Shown here piece after piece: positions 6,889 to 15,028 of a stretch of 24,011 bases of DNA. The stretch is from Gemmatimonadales bacterium UBA1120. GTDB taxonomy: Bacteria > Gemmatimonadota > Gemmatimonadetes > Longimicrobiales > Gaopeijiaceae. The notes beneath the pieces are model-generated. The model was not told the DNA's origin and searched no databases. It worked only from the letters and a program-made list of their open reading frames with translations. The position numbers were made by a program, and so were the translations under genes. Position 1 is the stretch's first letter; every line of letters starts with the position of its first letter. The stretch lies in NCBI GenBank assembly GCA_002313925.1, contig DCAZ01000014.1, forward strand, positions 11,159 through 35,169, given 5' to 3'.

Positions 6889-9306
6889 ATGCGAACCAAA
6901 TTCCCTATCACTGTTATGGCTTGGATGCTCGTCGGCTCGGCTGCCAATGCCCAAATACCTCGCTACGGGCTATCGACTCGGGTAGAGCTGCACATGCTTC
7001 CGGCGGTCACGAGTGGGCCACTTGATCCGACCTGGCATCCCGATGGCTCGGTTCTGGCCTACTCAATGCGTGGCGATATCTGGATCCAGAGGATCGGAAC
7101 CGATCACGCGCAAGCCATCACCCAGGGCCCCGGCTACCACTTCGAGCCGGCCTGGAGCCCCGACGGGGAGTGGCTTGCACTCGTTGTGGACACGGATGGC
7201 CAGCTTGATATCGCTGTGGTCAGGCCCGATGGATCGGGGTTGAGGCATCTGACTTCTGATAGCTCGGTGGACGTTCAGCCTGTCTGGACTCCGGACGGGC
7301 GATTTGTCGTGTTTGCCTCTGCCCAGGGACGGGATTTCGACATCGTCCGGTACGAAATGGCGACCGGGGCTGTTAGGACCTTAGCCGGTGGCCGGGGAAA
7401 CCAATTCCAGCCGGCTCCCTCGCCTGACGGCTTGACCCTCGCTTTCATCGCGGGCGTGACGGGACGCTTAGGAAGCGGAGGCCTATGGACGATACCGATG
7501 GAGGGTGGTGAGCCCACACTGGTACACTATGAGGAGACAAGCTATCGAGCTGCTCCTGCCTGGGTGCCGGACGGCTCCGCTCTAGTGTTTGCCTCCGACG
7601 TGGCCGGCTCTTACGACCTGGCGATGGTTCCGTCAGCGGGGGGCAACCGGGTTCGTCTGACCACTGAGCCTCTCGACGAATTCGCTCCGGCGGTGAGCCC
7701 GGACGGCAGGTTGGTGGCATTCGTGGGGAATCAGGACGGAGCGACCGCTCTCTGGGTGACATCCCGCTTCGGCGGGAGGAAAGAGGCGTGGCAACCGATC
7801 ACTCCGACGCGATTGTCGCCGCTGTACGAGACGGCAACCCTGCGCGGACGGGTCATAGGACCCGATGGCAGGACAGTGCCGGCTCGCATCCAAATCCTTG
7901 CCTCCGACGGACGTGGTTACGTGCCGAAGGATGCTTTTCACCGGGTGAGTCCGGCTAGCGAGATTCACTACTTCCATTCGGCAGGTGAGTTCGAGGTCAT
8001 CGTTCCAGCGGGAGACGTTAGAGTTGAGGCCTTGCGGGGTTTCGAGTGGATTCCGGCTGACGAGACTGTCTCTGCCCCTGCGGATCGGACCGCAACAGTT
8101 GAGCTTCGGATGGAACGACTCTCTGATCCTGGTCAATCGAATTGGGTGTCGGGTGACACGCACGTCCATGACCTGCACGAGGGTCGGTACGGGCTGAGCC
8201 AACAGGAGTTCTTCGATCAGCTTCGGGCTGACGATCTGCACATAACCAATGATCTGATCCACATGGATGGGACCAAGATCATGGGCAGATGGGGCGACCT
8301 GACGGGAGCGGACTACTCTGGGTCCACCGATGACTACGTCCTCCGCTACACTCAGGAGTTTCGTGGGTCGTTCGGCCATGTTGGCTTGCTCGGAGTAAAC
8401 GAGTTCATCATGCCGCTCATCGGTGGTACCTCCGGCTCACCCTATCCGGCCGATGGCCTGAAGCTCATGTACCTCGACAGTATCCGCGCCCTCAGGGGTA
8501 TCGGTGGCTTCATGCATCCCTATACTCTGGGCAGCGGAACCCCTGGTACGCCGGAGTGGGCCGCTCAGTCAGATATCCCCATCCACACAATCCTCGGACG
8601 CGGCGATTTCTACGATATCGTCTCCATCGCATCGGATGAGATGGCCAGCGCTGATATGTACTACCACATGCTCAACGTCGGGGCTCGGCTACCGGCCACC
8701 GGGGGCACCGATAATTTCTCTAATGTCTGGCGGGATCCGTCGGGGGGAACAGCGCGTACATACGCTCGACTAGACGGTCTGATTAGCTGGCGCACATGGA
8801 TCGAGGCAGTCCGAGCAGGGCGCACGGTCGCAACGAATGGCCCGCTACTGTTTGCTGAAGTGGATGGTCAGGAGCCTGGTTCGGAGCTCAGTAGCCGCGG
8901 CCAAGTAACGGTTGAAGTGGACCTCACGACGATCGCGCCCGTAGAGGTGATTGAGATCATCGTTGACGGGGACGTCGCACACACGATCTCTGTAAGAGAG
9001 GGGGAACATCAGCTAACTGCCCAGGAGTCGATCCCTGTGGATGGCGCTCGCTGGATTGCGGTTCGGGCGCGAGGCGGTAAGGCACGCTATTCAGGTGACA
9101 ATTACACCTTCGCGCACACCACACCGGTTTACTTCACCGATGCCCCACCCAACGATGCATCAAGGGCGTCTGCCGATTTCTTGACTGCAGTAATTGAGGA
9201 GATCTGGCGGCGAGTGGACCAAAGAGACGCGTGGCTGAGGCCTGAGGACCGTGAAGTATACCGACGCCATCTGGATGAGGCTCTGACTCGATTGGCCGCA
9301 AACTAG
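6889..9306 (+). CDS. Secreted TolB/PD40 propeller fused to CehA/McbA-like metallohydrolase
   Basis: An 805-residue exported protein with three parts. After a Sec signal (residues 1-21, ending SAANAQ) come six PD40/TolB-type repeats (about 35-300), each carrying a PDG turn such as PTWHPDGS, PAWSPDGE, PVWTPDGR and PAVSPDGR. A short beta domain resembling carboxypeptidase-regulatory folds follows (about 315-410). The C-terminal half (about 415-740) is a PHP-like metallohydrolase of the CehA/McbA type, with Asp423, His425 and His427 in GDTHVHD, His543 in GGFMHP and Asp608 in GGTDNF as likely metal ligands. CehA is known for carbaryl ester hydrolysis, but most members are uncharacterised. No clear ribosome site precedes the ATG. 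Next gene lies 173 bases on, so it is probably transcribed separately. Substrate unknown; periplasmic or surface location inferred. Confidence 0.88.
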   Translation: MRTKFPITVMAWMLVGSAANAQIPRYGLSTRVELHMLPAVTSGPLDPTWHPDGSVLAYSMRGDIWIQRIGTDHAQAITQGPGYHFEPAWSPDGEWLALVVDTDGQLDIAVVRPDGSGLRHLTSDSSVDVQPVWTPDGRFVVFASAQGRDFDIVRYEMATGAVRTLAGGRGNQFQPAPSPDGLTLAFIAGVTGRLGSGGLWTIPMEGGEPTLVHYEETSYRAAPAWVPDGSALVFASDVAGSYDLAMVPSAGGNRVRLTTEPLDEFAPAVSPDGRLVAFVGNQDGATALWVTSRFGGRKEAWQPITPTRLSPLYETATLRGRVIGPDGRTVPARIQILASDGRGYVPKDAFHRVSPASEIHYFHSAGEFEVIVPAGDVRVEALRGFEWIPADETVSAPADRTATVELRMERLSDPGQSNWVSGDTHVHDLHEGRYGLSQQEFFDQLRADDLHITNDLIHMDGTKIMGRWGDLTGADYSGSTDDYVLRYTQEFRGSFGHVGLLGVNEFIMPLIGGTSGSPYPADGLKLMYLDSIRALRGIGGFMHPYTLGSGTPGTPEWAAQSDIPIHTILGRGDFYDIVSIASDEMASADMYYHMLNVGARLPATGGTDNFSNVWRDPSGGTARTYARLDGLISWRTWIEAVRAGRTVATNGPLLFAEVDGQEPGSELSSRGQVTVEVDLTTIAPVEVIEIIVDGDVAHTISVREGEHQLTAQESIPVDGARWIAVRARGGKARYSGDNYTFAHTTPVYFTDAPPNDASRASADFLTAVIEEIWRRVDQRDAWLRPEDREVYRRHLDEALTRLAAN

Positions 9307-9351
9307 TCCCGGAAGCGGCAAGCTCAATTCTGACATGGATTTAAGCAATTA

Positions 9352-9372
9352 TGGGATCAGTTGTTGATCCTA
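9352..9372 (+). terminator. Hairpin after the propeller/CehA gene
   Basis: An 8-bp stem (9352-9359 with 9365-9372, one G-U pair, five-base loop gttgt) built around GGATCA/TGATCC. It lies 45 bases after the stop and just before a TTGACA box. There is no T-run, so it could equally be an operator for the next gene. Confidence 0.3.
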
Positions 9373-9380
9373 ATTATCTA

Positions 9381-9410
9381 TTGACACAGATTGATCGCGG
9401 ACCACAGTAT
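9381..9410 (+). promoter_or_regulatory. Candidate sigma-70-like promoter for the next gene
   Basis: TTGACA at 9381-9386 is a perfect -35 consensus. The matching -10 is poor: CAGTAT at 9405-9410 after 18 bases. Position, 70 bases before the ATG at 9480, is sensible. The call rests mainly on the -35. Confidence 0.35.
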
Positions 9411-9479
9411 TGGAGAGCTTTAACACCAGGTAGTATTGAGCTTTAGATTGGACTACTCCCGCCACGTCGGAGGCACCGA

Positions 9480-10382
9480 ATGGCACGCACTACAGCAATA
9501 TTCAGCGTTATCTTGACCCTGGCTTGGTTAATGGCCCCGGGCGCAACGCTATCACAGATGCCTGACCATGCGGACCAAGGGCACAGCCATGCAGGTGAGG
9601 CTGTGAGCTGCACAACACTTGGCTCGCCGCCGTGGACTGGATTGCCCAACGTAGATCGAGAGCAATTTGCTGCACTTCGGGAGGCAGTTTCGGGCCTTGA
9701 GACACCGGAAGCTGCTCGTGCTGCTGGATTCAATCCCGCACTGGGTGATATCCCTGGAATGGGCGTGCATTACGTGCACTCGGCCCGCAGTAGAGATGGT
9801 GTGCAGCGCAATGCACCGGACCATCTGCTGTTCGTCGAAATTGATGGTCGAGAGCGGCTTGTCGGTGCAGCCTACGCCTTCGTCGATGTACCGGAAACCG
9901 AAATACCTATTCCATTCGAAAGCGAGCTTGCCAAATGGCATGATCATCCAGAGTTCGCAGATGACGGTCGGACTCTGCACATGCTGCACACCTGGTTTAT
10001 CCCATCTTCGAACGGCCCATTTGCCGGTCTGAACTTCTGGCTTCCATACCTTACTGCGGGTGTCGCGCCACCTAGTTCGTGCTGGATGGCTGATGAAGCG
10101 GACGCAGATCGGATTCGGACTGTCTCGTTCGCACTCGTGCCGCCCAGAGCGCGCCCGGGTCAGCCAGCTCCTCAGGCTACCGAGCCTTCTGCGGAGCGAG
10201 TCAAAATCCTAGCTGCATTGGACTTTGCTGCTCGTGCCCTCGATCATGATGGTTGGGTCGAAGCTGCGGATAGCTTTCTCGCGGATTTAAGCGAATCAGA
10301 ACGCATGAGGGTTGCGCTTACTTTGCGTGCGTTAACGCAGGCTCAGATGTCGTCAGCTCAGCGTGGAGGTGGTGGCAACTAG
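9480..10382 (+). CDS. Secreted protein of unknown function with His-rich N-terminus
   Basis: A 300-residue exported protein. A signal peptide (about residues 1-25, ending ATLSQ) is followed by HADQGHSHAG, a His/Asp-rich stretch that could bind a metal ion. The body contains GMGVHYVH, then a segment WHDHPEF, then HMLHTWFIPSSNGPFAGLN. From memory this order (a GMG-HY motif, a W-H-x-H motif, then H-x-W with N-x-x-G-x-FA) is shared by a widespread uncharacterised secreted family, but I cannot name a Pfam entry. The C-terminus is helical and low in complexity, ending in a Gly-rich tail. The start is supported by GGAGG six bases upstream. It lies 196 bases before the susC-like gene on the same strand. 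No enzymatic function should be assumed; metal binding is inference. Confidence 0.8.
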   Translation: MARTTAIFSVILTLAWLMAPGATLSQMPDHADQGHSHAGEAVSCTTLGSPPWTGLPNVDREQFAALREAVSGLETPEAARAAGFNPALGDIPGMGVHYVHSARSRDGVQRNAPDHLLFVEIDGRERLVGAAYAFVDVPETEIPIPFESELAKWHDHPEFADDGRTLHMLHTWFIPSSNGPFAGLNFWLPYLTAGVAPPSSCWMADEADADRIRTVSFALVPPRARPGQPAPQATEPSAERVKILAALDFAARALDHDGWVEAADSFLADLSESERMRVALTLRALTQAQMSSAQRGGGGN

Positions 10383-10428
10383 AATACGTAGGCATTTGCC
10401 AAATAAGACTGAAATACTACATACCATA

Positions 10429-10437
10429 TAAGTTGCG
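10429..10437 (+). repeat. Partial relative of the dispersed repeat
   Basis: TAAGTTGCG here is identical to the core of the 24-nt repeats at 3621 and 19796, and is followed by ATT instead of GATCT. It is 141 bases upstream of the susC-like start. Nine bases alone could be chance; it is listed because the other copies also lie upstream of genes. Confidence 0.3.
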
Positions 10438-10472
10438 ATTGTATCCAGTCACAAGATGGCTGAGTTGCTAAC

Positions 10473-10486
10473 TGTAAGCGCTTAAA
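10473..10486. promoter_or_regulatory. LacI-type palindromic operator candidate
   Basis: TGTAAGCGCTTAAA contains the perfect 10-base palindrome TAAGCGCTTA (10475-10484) with a central CG. This is the usual layout of LacI-family operators and resembles the cre consensus. It is 93 bases upstream of the susC-like ATG. No LacI-family gene is present in the window, so the regulator would be encoded elsewhere. Confidence 0.45.
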
Positions 10487-10496
10487 ATTATGTTTC

Positions 10497-10536
10497 TTTC
10501 ATGCACAGTGGTCCGATGGACCTGCAGTGCATGAAA
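10497..10536 (+). promoter_or_regulatory. Strong hairpin in the susC leader
   Basis: TTTCATGCAC (10497-10506) pairs perfectly with GTGCATGAAA (10527-10536). Inside, GGTCC (10510-10514) pairs with GGACC (10518-10522) around a three-base loop. It ends 42 bases before the ATG at 10579. It could end transcription from the upstream gene, act as a leader-RNA regulatory element, or protect the transcript. No T-run follows, which argues against a simple intrinsic terminator. Confidence 0.5.
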
Positions 10537-10578
10537 AGCTGAAGTACCTAAAGTGTTCAAATTATTGTGGAGGATGGA

Positions 10579-13542
10579 ATGAGATCCGTTCCGTGGTTGG
10601 CACTCGTAGTTCTACTTCTAGCATCGCCGCTTCAGGTAGATGCTCAACAGATCACGGGTACTGTCCGAGACCAAGCTACAGGTTCGCCGGTCGCCAATGC
10701 CCAGGTTTTCATTGAAACACTCAACCTCGGAGTGCTGACCCAAGCAAGCGGTCAGTATCTCTTGTTGGGGGTTCCAGCGGGCACGCATACGGTAACTGTG
10801 AGTTCACTTGGCTACAGGACCGAGACGAATGATGTCTCGGTCAGTGAAGGTGGGACAGGCGTTCTAGACTTTACTGTTAGCGCTCAGGCTCTCCAGCTAG
10901 ATGAGATTCTCGTGACAGGGACTGCCACGGGATCCAGAGCTCGAGAGATCGGGAACGCTGTCGGGCGGCTGGATGCCAGCATAGCTGAGGTGCAGCCCAT
11001 CACCAACCTGTCTGACCTCCTGCGTGGCCGGATGCCTGGCGTAGTGATCCAGCAAGGTGCGGGTGACGTCGGTACCGCCTCCACAATCAAGATCCGCGGT
11101 AGTTCCACCATGCGGCTCGTGAATGATGGGCCGCTCATCTATATCGACGGGGTGAGAGCGAGCAACCGCATGGAAAGTGGGGGCAGGGATGTCTCCCGGA
11201 TTGACGACCTTGATCCTGCGATGATTGAAAGTCTGGAGGTGATCAGGGGTCCGGCAGCTGCCACGCTCTATGGTACGGAGGCCGCTAACGGCGTCATCAA
11301 TATCACGACGAAGAAGGGCGCTGTCGGTGAGGCACAATGGAACTTCACGATGCGCCAGGGAAGCCAGTGGTTCCGCGACCCAGCCGGTCGTACTCCCACC
11401 AACTGGGGAGTGAACCCGAATACTGGCCAGATCGAGTCGCTCAACATCTTGGAAAATAAGACTGAGCGGGACCTGATTTTCAGCAATGGTCACACTCAAT
11501 ATTATGGAATAGATGTCTCTGGTGGCTCTGACCGGTTCCGTTACTTCGTCGCCGGGTCAGCCTCGATGGATGATGGTGTGACCGAGAATAGCTGGGCGAA
11601 CAAGTACAACGGTCGAATCAACCTCACCGCTCAGCCGAGTGACAACATCACGCTGTCTGCGAACGCTGGTCTCGGGCTCATTCGTATGCGGATTCCTAGT
11701 GACTATCCGTATGAAGAGGCGGTCTATGCAGGTCCAGCCGATTGTGCTCGCGTTCCTGATCGTCGCTGCTACCGCCGGGGCATCCCGGAGGCTCGAGTAG
11801 CGAGGGACTTTGATTATAACAATGCGAACCGTATGACTGCGGGGTTCACGGCAACTCACACGCCCTTCGATTGGTTAACGCATAGACTGACTTTCGGTAC
11901 GGATCTGACGAACCAGGCCGAGGATAATCTGGATGCGTTCTTGGGGCCTGATTTTGCGCCGTACTATAGCTCTAGCTCTAGAACTGGCGGGAGAAGGATA
12001 AATCGGGAATCAGTTGCCTATACTACGTTCGACTATGCCGCGACTGGTGAAAAAACATTAACGGATAACCTGGCATCAACCACGTCGGCTGGTTTCCAGG
12101 TCTATACCAAATCCATTAAGGACCTCACCGCATCCGGGAGACGTTTCCCGGCGCTAGGGCTGTCAGCTGTTAGTGCTACAGGTCAAGATGTGACGGGGTC
12201 AGACGGTCTCATCGAGAACAACACCGTTGGCGTGTACCTCCAGCAGCAGTTTGGCTGGCAGGACCGTTTCTTTATTACGGGAGCGGTCAGGGCTGACGAT
12301 AACAGTTCGTTTGGTGAAGACTTCTCTCTAGTCTATTACCCGAAGGTCAGCTCATCATTTGTGGTGAATGACGCCTTACGCGTTCGGGCTGCATACGGCG
12401 AATCCGGCCAGCAGCCTGATGCGTTCGACGCTCTTCGGAGCTTTACCACCCGCCTCTCACCCACTGGTGGCGCGACGGTGACTCCGTTGTCACCAGGCAA
12501 CAGTGAGCTTGGACCGGAACGGGGCGTGGAGGTTGAAGCGGGATTTGATGCCACGCTATTTAATGGTCGTGTGACCGTTGATTTCACGTACTACGATCAG
12601 ACAACCAAGGATGCGATCGTGGCGCGGTATGTTCCGCCTTCCACCGGGTTCACGGGCCGGCAGTTTGTGAACATCGGTGAGATCAACAACCGAGGTATCG
12701 AGCTTGGACTCGGAGCTCGGATCATCGAAAGCGAAGGCTTTGACTGGGATATGGACCTCAACATGAGCACCAACAAGAATGAGGTCACAGATCTTGGTTT
12801 GAAGGAAGGCGACGATGGCTACCTGTCTTTGGGGTGGTCGACACGACATCAAGTGGGCTATCCGGTTGGATCGCTTTTCGCCCCCCAAGTGGGTTACGCT
12901 CAGTTCATAGCTGGTACTGACAAGATCGACAAGTCAACCATGACTTGTGATGCTTCACCAGGGCCAGGCCAGGGACCAATCCCGAATGGATCGGGAGTTC
13001 AGGTTGCTTGTGATGAGGCTGCATGGATCTATCAGGGACACCCGGATCCTTCGCTCGAAGCCTCTCTTTCCAACTCCTTCTCGATAGGAGACCGGCTCAC
13101 GATATCGAGTTTGATTCAGGCCAAGATGGGTCAGACAAAATATGATCTGCAGGGTTGGTGGAGGTATGCAGCATTCCACCAGACACGGATGAATCTCTAT
13201 CCACAGGAGTACGATCCCAGGCTGGTTGCTGAAGCCCAGTTCGGTTCCAGTGGCGAGTTCGCATTATGGGTCAATCCAGCTGGATTCATACGCTGGAGGG
13301 AGTTATCAGCAACGTACCAGATGCCGAGTGAATGGGCTCAGATGCTTGGCTCAAATCGCGGTTCGATCACCCTCGGTGCACGCAATCTAGGGATGATCTG
13401 GACTGAGTGGCAGGAATGGCCACACCACGATCCAGAGGTCATGGATCCCAGCAATACGTTCAGTGGAAATAGGGAACCGCAGGAAGACTCTGCAGTGCCA
13501 CCACTGACGTCTTTGGTACTCACCATCCGCCTGAATCGATAG
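10579..13542 (+). CDS. SusC/RagA family TonB-linked outer membrane receptor
   Basis: About 987 residues, the large barrel half of a SusCD-type importer. A Sec signal (residues 1-22, ending VDAQ) is followed by a carboxypeptidase-D-like beta domain (about 23-95, starting ITGTVRD), a TonB-box-like LDEILVTGTA, and a plug domain (about 125-235) with LRGRMPGVVIQQ, TIKIRGSSTM, PLIYIDGVRA and EVIRGPAAATLYG. The rest is a 22-strand-type barrel ending in LTSLVLTIRLNR, with a terminal motif suited to barrel assembly. I use the ATG at 10579 because GGAGG lies six bases upstream; the open frame extends to a GTG at 10567. Energised by TonB-ExbBD, such receptors import oligosaccharides or peptides as a lidded pair with SusD. 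The SusD-like gene follows after 55 bases, so the pair is one operon. Substrate cannot be read. Confidence 0.96.
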   Translation: MRSVPWLALVVLLLASPLQVDAQQITGTVRDQATGSPVANAQVFIETLNLGVLTQASGQYLLLGVPAGTHTVTVSSLGYRTETNDVSVSEGGTGVLDFTVSAQALQLDEILVTGTATGSRAREIGNAVGRLDASIAEVQPITNLSDLLRGRMPGVVIQQGAGDVGTASTIKIRGSSTMRLVNDGPLIYIDGVRASNRMESGGRDVSRIDDLDPAMIESLEVIRGPAAATLYGTEAANGVINITTKKGAVGEAQWNFTMRQGSQWFRDPAGRTPTNWGVNPNTGQIESLNILENKTERDLIFSNGHTQYYGIDVSGGSDRFRYFVAGSASMDDGVTENSWANKYNGRINLTAQPSDNITLSANAGLGLIRMRIPSDYPYEEAVYAGPADCARVPDRRCYRRGIPEARVARDFDYNNANRMTAGFTATHTPFDWLTHRLTFGTDLTNQAEDNLDAFLGPDFAPYYSSSSRTGGRRINRESVAYTTFDYAATGEKTLTDNLASTTSAGFQVYTKSIKDLTASGRRFPALGLSAVSATGQDVTGSDGLIENNTVGVYLQQQFGWQDRFFITGAVRADDNSSFGEDFSLVYYPKVSSSFVVNDALRVRAAYGESGQQPDAFDALRSFTTRLSPTGGATVTPLSPGNSELGPERGVEVEAGFDATLFNGRVTVDFTYYDQTTKDAIVARYVPPSTGFTGRQFVNIGEINNRGIELGLGARIIESEGFDWDMDLNMSTNKNEVTDLGLKEGDDGYLSLGWSTRHQVGYPVGSLFAPQVGYAQFIAGTDKIDKSTMTCDASPGPGQGPIPNGSGVQVACDEAAWIYQGHPDPSLEASLSNSFSIGDRLTISSLIQAKMGQTKYDLQGWWRYAAFHQTRMNLYPQEYDPRLVAEAQFGSSGEFALWVNPAGFIRWRELSATYQMPSEWAQMLGSNRGSITLGARNLGMIWTEWQEWPHHDPEVMDPSNTFSGNREPQEDSAVPPLTSLVLTIRLNR

Positions 13543-13597
13543 GGGGATGACAATCATGAAAAAGACATCAACGAACTTTAAGCTAGGAGCATCCCAC

Positions 13598-14881
13598 ATG
13601 AGCAGAGGTGCATACGGATCCAGGACAGTAGTCCGTTTCACTGCCGCTCTCGCGCTTGGCTCGGTTCTCGTTTTAGGAGGATGTGACTCGCTTGATTCTT
13701 TACTCAGCGTGGATGCTCCATCGAGGGTCGTAGCAAGTGATTTGACTAAACCGAGTGCGGCTGGATTGCTGGTCAGTAGTGTGGCCAACGAATTGCGCTG
13801 CGCTGCTGCCTGGTATGCAGCGGCGAGTGCCCTTACCGGGATGGAGTGGGCTGACGCCTCGAACAACTCCGTCACAAACATCTGGGACTCACGGAACCAC
13901 GACACGAGTGGTTACGGGGCGCAGTACGCGAACGCTGACTGCGGGAGTAGCCAACCGGCGGTGTACAAGCCCCTTTCAAGGGCGCGTTGGATCGCTGACT
14001 ATACGTTGGGTAACCTGACCGAGTGGGCTGCGTCGGATGTGCCTGAAAAAGCAGCATATACGGCTGAGGTGTCCATGTATGCAGGATATGCATACACGCT
14101 CTTTGGTGAAGCCATGTGTTCTGTTGCCTTCGATGGGGGACCTGAGCAGACCAGAGCTGATTCCTGGAATCTTGCTGTGGCACGTTTCGACGCAGCAATT
14201 TCAGGCGGCAGTGGAGATATCCAGAATGCGGCGAGGGTTGGTAAAGCCAGGGCGCTTCTAAACCTTGGTAAGACGAGTGACGCTGCAAGTGTCGCTTCTA
14301 ACGTACCAGCTGGCTTTAAGTTCGAGCTGCAGTTCTCCGCCGACGCCAGTGTCACGAAGAACCCACTTTGGTTACAAAATCACGACTATAACAGTGTGAC
14401 GATCGCGGATACGCGTAAGGACCAGATGGTTGGAGGAGTAGCTGATCCACGGATAGCAGTGACCAATTCAGGAGTCGCACACCCGACCACGGGCATTGTG
14501 GTGTGGACAGCGGATAAGTTCCCTGCTGTGAGTAGCCCTCTTGAGCTAGCTACCTGGGAAGAGGCACAGCTTATCAAGGCTGAGGCCGAGCATGCTGCTG
14601 GGAATCTCGCAGCTGCGGTTACGATCATTAACACACTGCACACGAATGCAGGCCTGCCAGCGTTTGCGAGTACTGATGCCCAAGAGGTTATGGATCAGAT
14701 CGTCTACGAGCGGTCGGCGGAAATGTTCTTAGAGGGCCATCACCTCTACGACATAACGCGCTACAGCATTCCGCTCGTCCCAGCTGTCGGAACGTATTCA
14801 CCGTTTGGAGACACTTTCGGAAATGACCTGTGCTTTAAACTTCCGGCTACCGAGTTCCAGAATAACGAGAATATCGGTTAG
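13598..14881 (+). CDS. RagB/SusD family surface lipoprotein
   Basis: The lid partner of the receptor before it, about 427 residues, somewhat short for the family. From the ATG at 13598 the N-terminus has Arg-rich residues, a hydrophobic stretch and a lipobox LGGC with the lipidated Cys29. AGGAG nine bases upstream supports it. In-frame ATGs at 13547 and 13556 are also possible (GGGGG precedes the first) and would lengthen the signal region. The C-terminus carries the family hallmark ERSAEMFLEGHHLYDITRYS, then FGDTFGNDLCFKLPATEF. The N-terminal TPR-like helices include the GLLVSSVANELRCAAAWY region. It should sit on the outer leaflet of the outer membrane and hand ligand to the barrel. No glycoside hydrolase or sulfatase is nearby, so a carbohydrate target is not supported. 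Confidence 0.93.
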   Translation: MSRGAYGSRTVVRFTAALALGSVLVLGGCDSLDSLLSVDAPSRVVASDLTKPSAAGLLVSSVANELRCAAAWYAAASALTGMEWADASNNSVTNIWDSRNHDTSGYGAQYANADCGSSQPAVYKPLSRARWIADYTLGNLTEWAASDVPEKAAYTAEVSMYAGYAYTLFGEAMCSVAFDGGPEQTRADSWNLAVARFDAAISGGSGDIQNAARVGKARALLNLGKTSDAASVASNVPAGFKFELQFSADASVTKNPLWLQNHDYNSVTIADTRKDQMVGGVADPRIAVTNSGVAHPTTGIVVWTADKFPAVSSPLELATWEEAQLIKAEAEHAAGNLAAAVTIINTLHTNAGLPAFASTDAQEVMDQIVYERSAEMFLEGHHLYDITRYSIPLVPAVGTYSPFGDTFGNDLCFKLPATEFQNNENIG

Positions 14882-14895
14882 GGAGAAAACCTGAT

Positions 14896-14940
14896 CGGCG
14901 CCTACCTAGGTTGGTGCCGGAACCTCGCGGTCAGAGGTTC
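14896..14940 (+). terminator. Two short hairpins after susD-like gene
   Basis: CGGCGCC (14896-14902) pairs with GGTGCCG (14913-14919) with one G-U, and GAACCTC (14920-14926) pairs with GAGGTTC (14934-14940). They come directly before the stronger stem at 14952 and may act with it to end or stabilise the susCD transcript. Confidence 0.4.
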
Positions 14941-14951
14941 TTTGGAGTAGT

Positions 14952-14989
14952 GAGTGGGGACGGACCCGGATGCGGGTTCGTCCCCACTC
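14952..14989. terminator. 17-bp hairpin terminator between convergent units
   Basis: GAGTGGGGACGGACCCG (14952-14968) pairs over all 17 positions (one G-U) with 14973-14989 around a GATG loop. On the plus strand TTCT follows, so the U-tract is weak, but stem strength and location between the susD-like gene and a converging lipoprotein gene support a bidirectional terminator. Confidence 0.75.
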
Positions 14990-15028
14990 TTCTATGAGCC
15001 CCAAGCGGGTCCGAAGATCCCCGGTTGG

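Noticed and set aside
10527..10715. A 62-residue open frame overlapping the susC-like start
   Set aside because: It begins in the leader hairpin and runs through the signal-peptide region of the susC-like gene in another frame, with no ribosome site.
11968..11982. Short tandem repeat of AGCTCT in the susC-like gene
   Set aside because: It encodes a run of Ser in a barrel loop and is too short to be a structural repeat.
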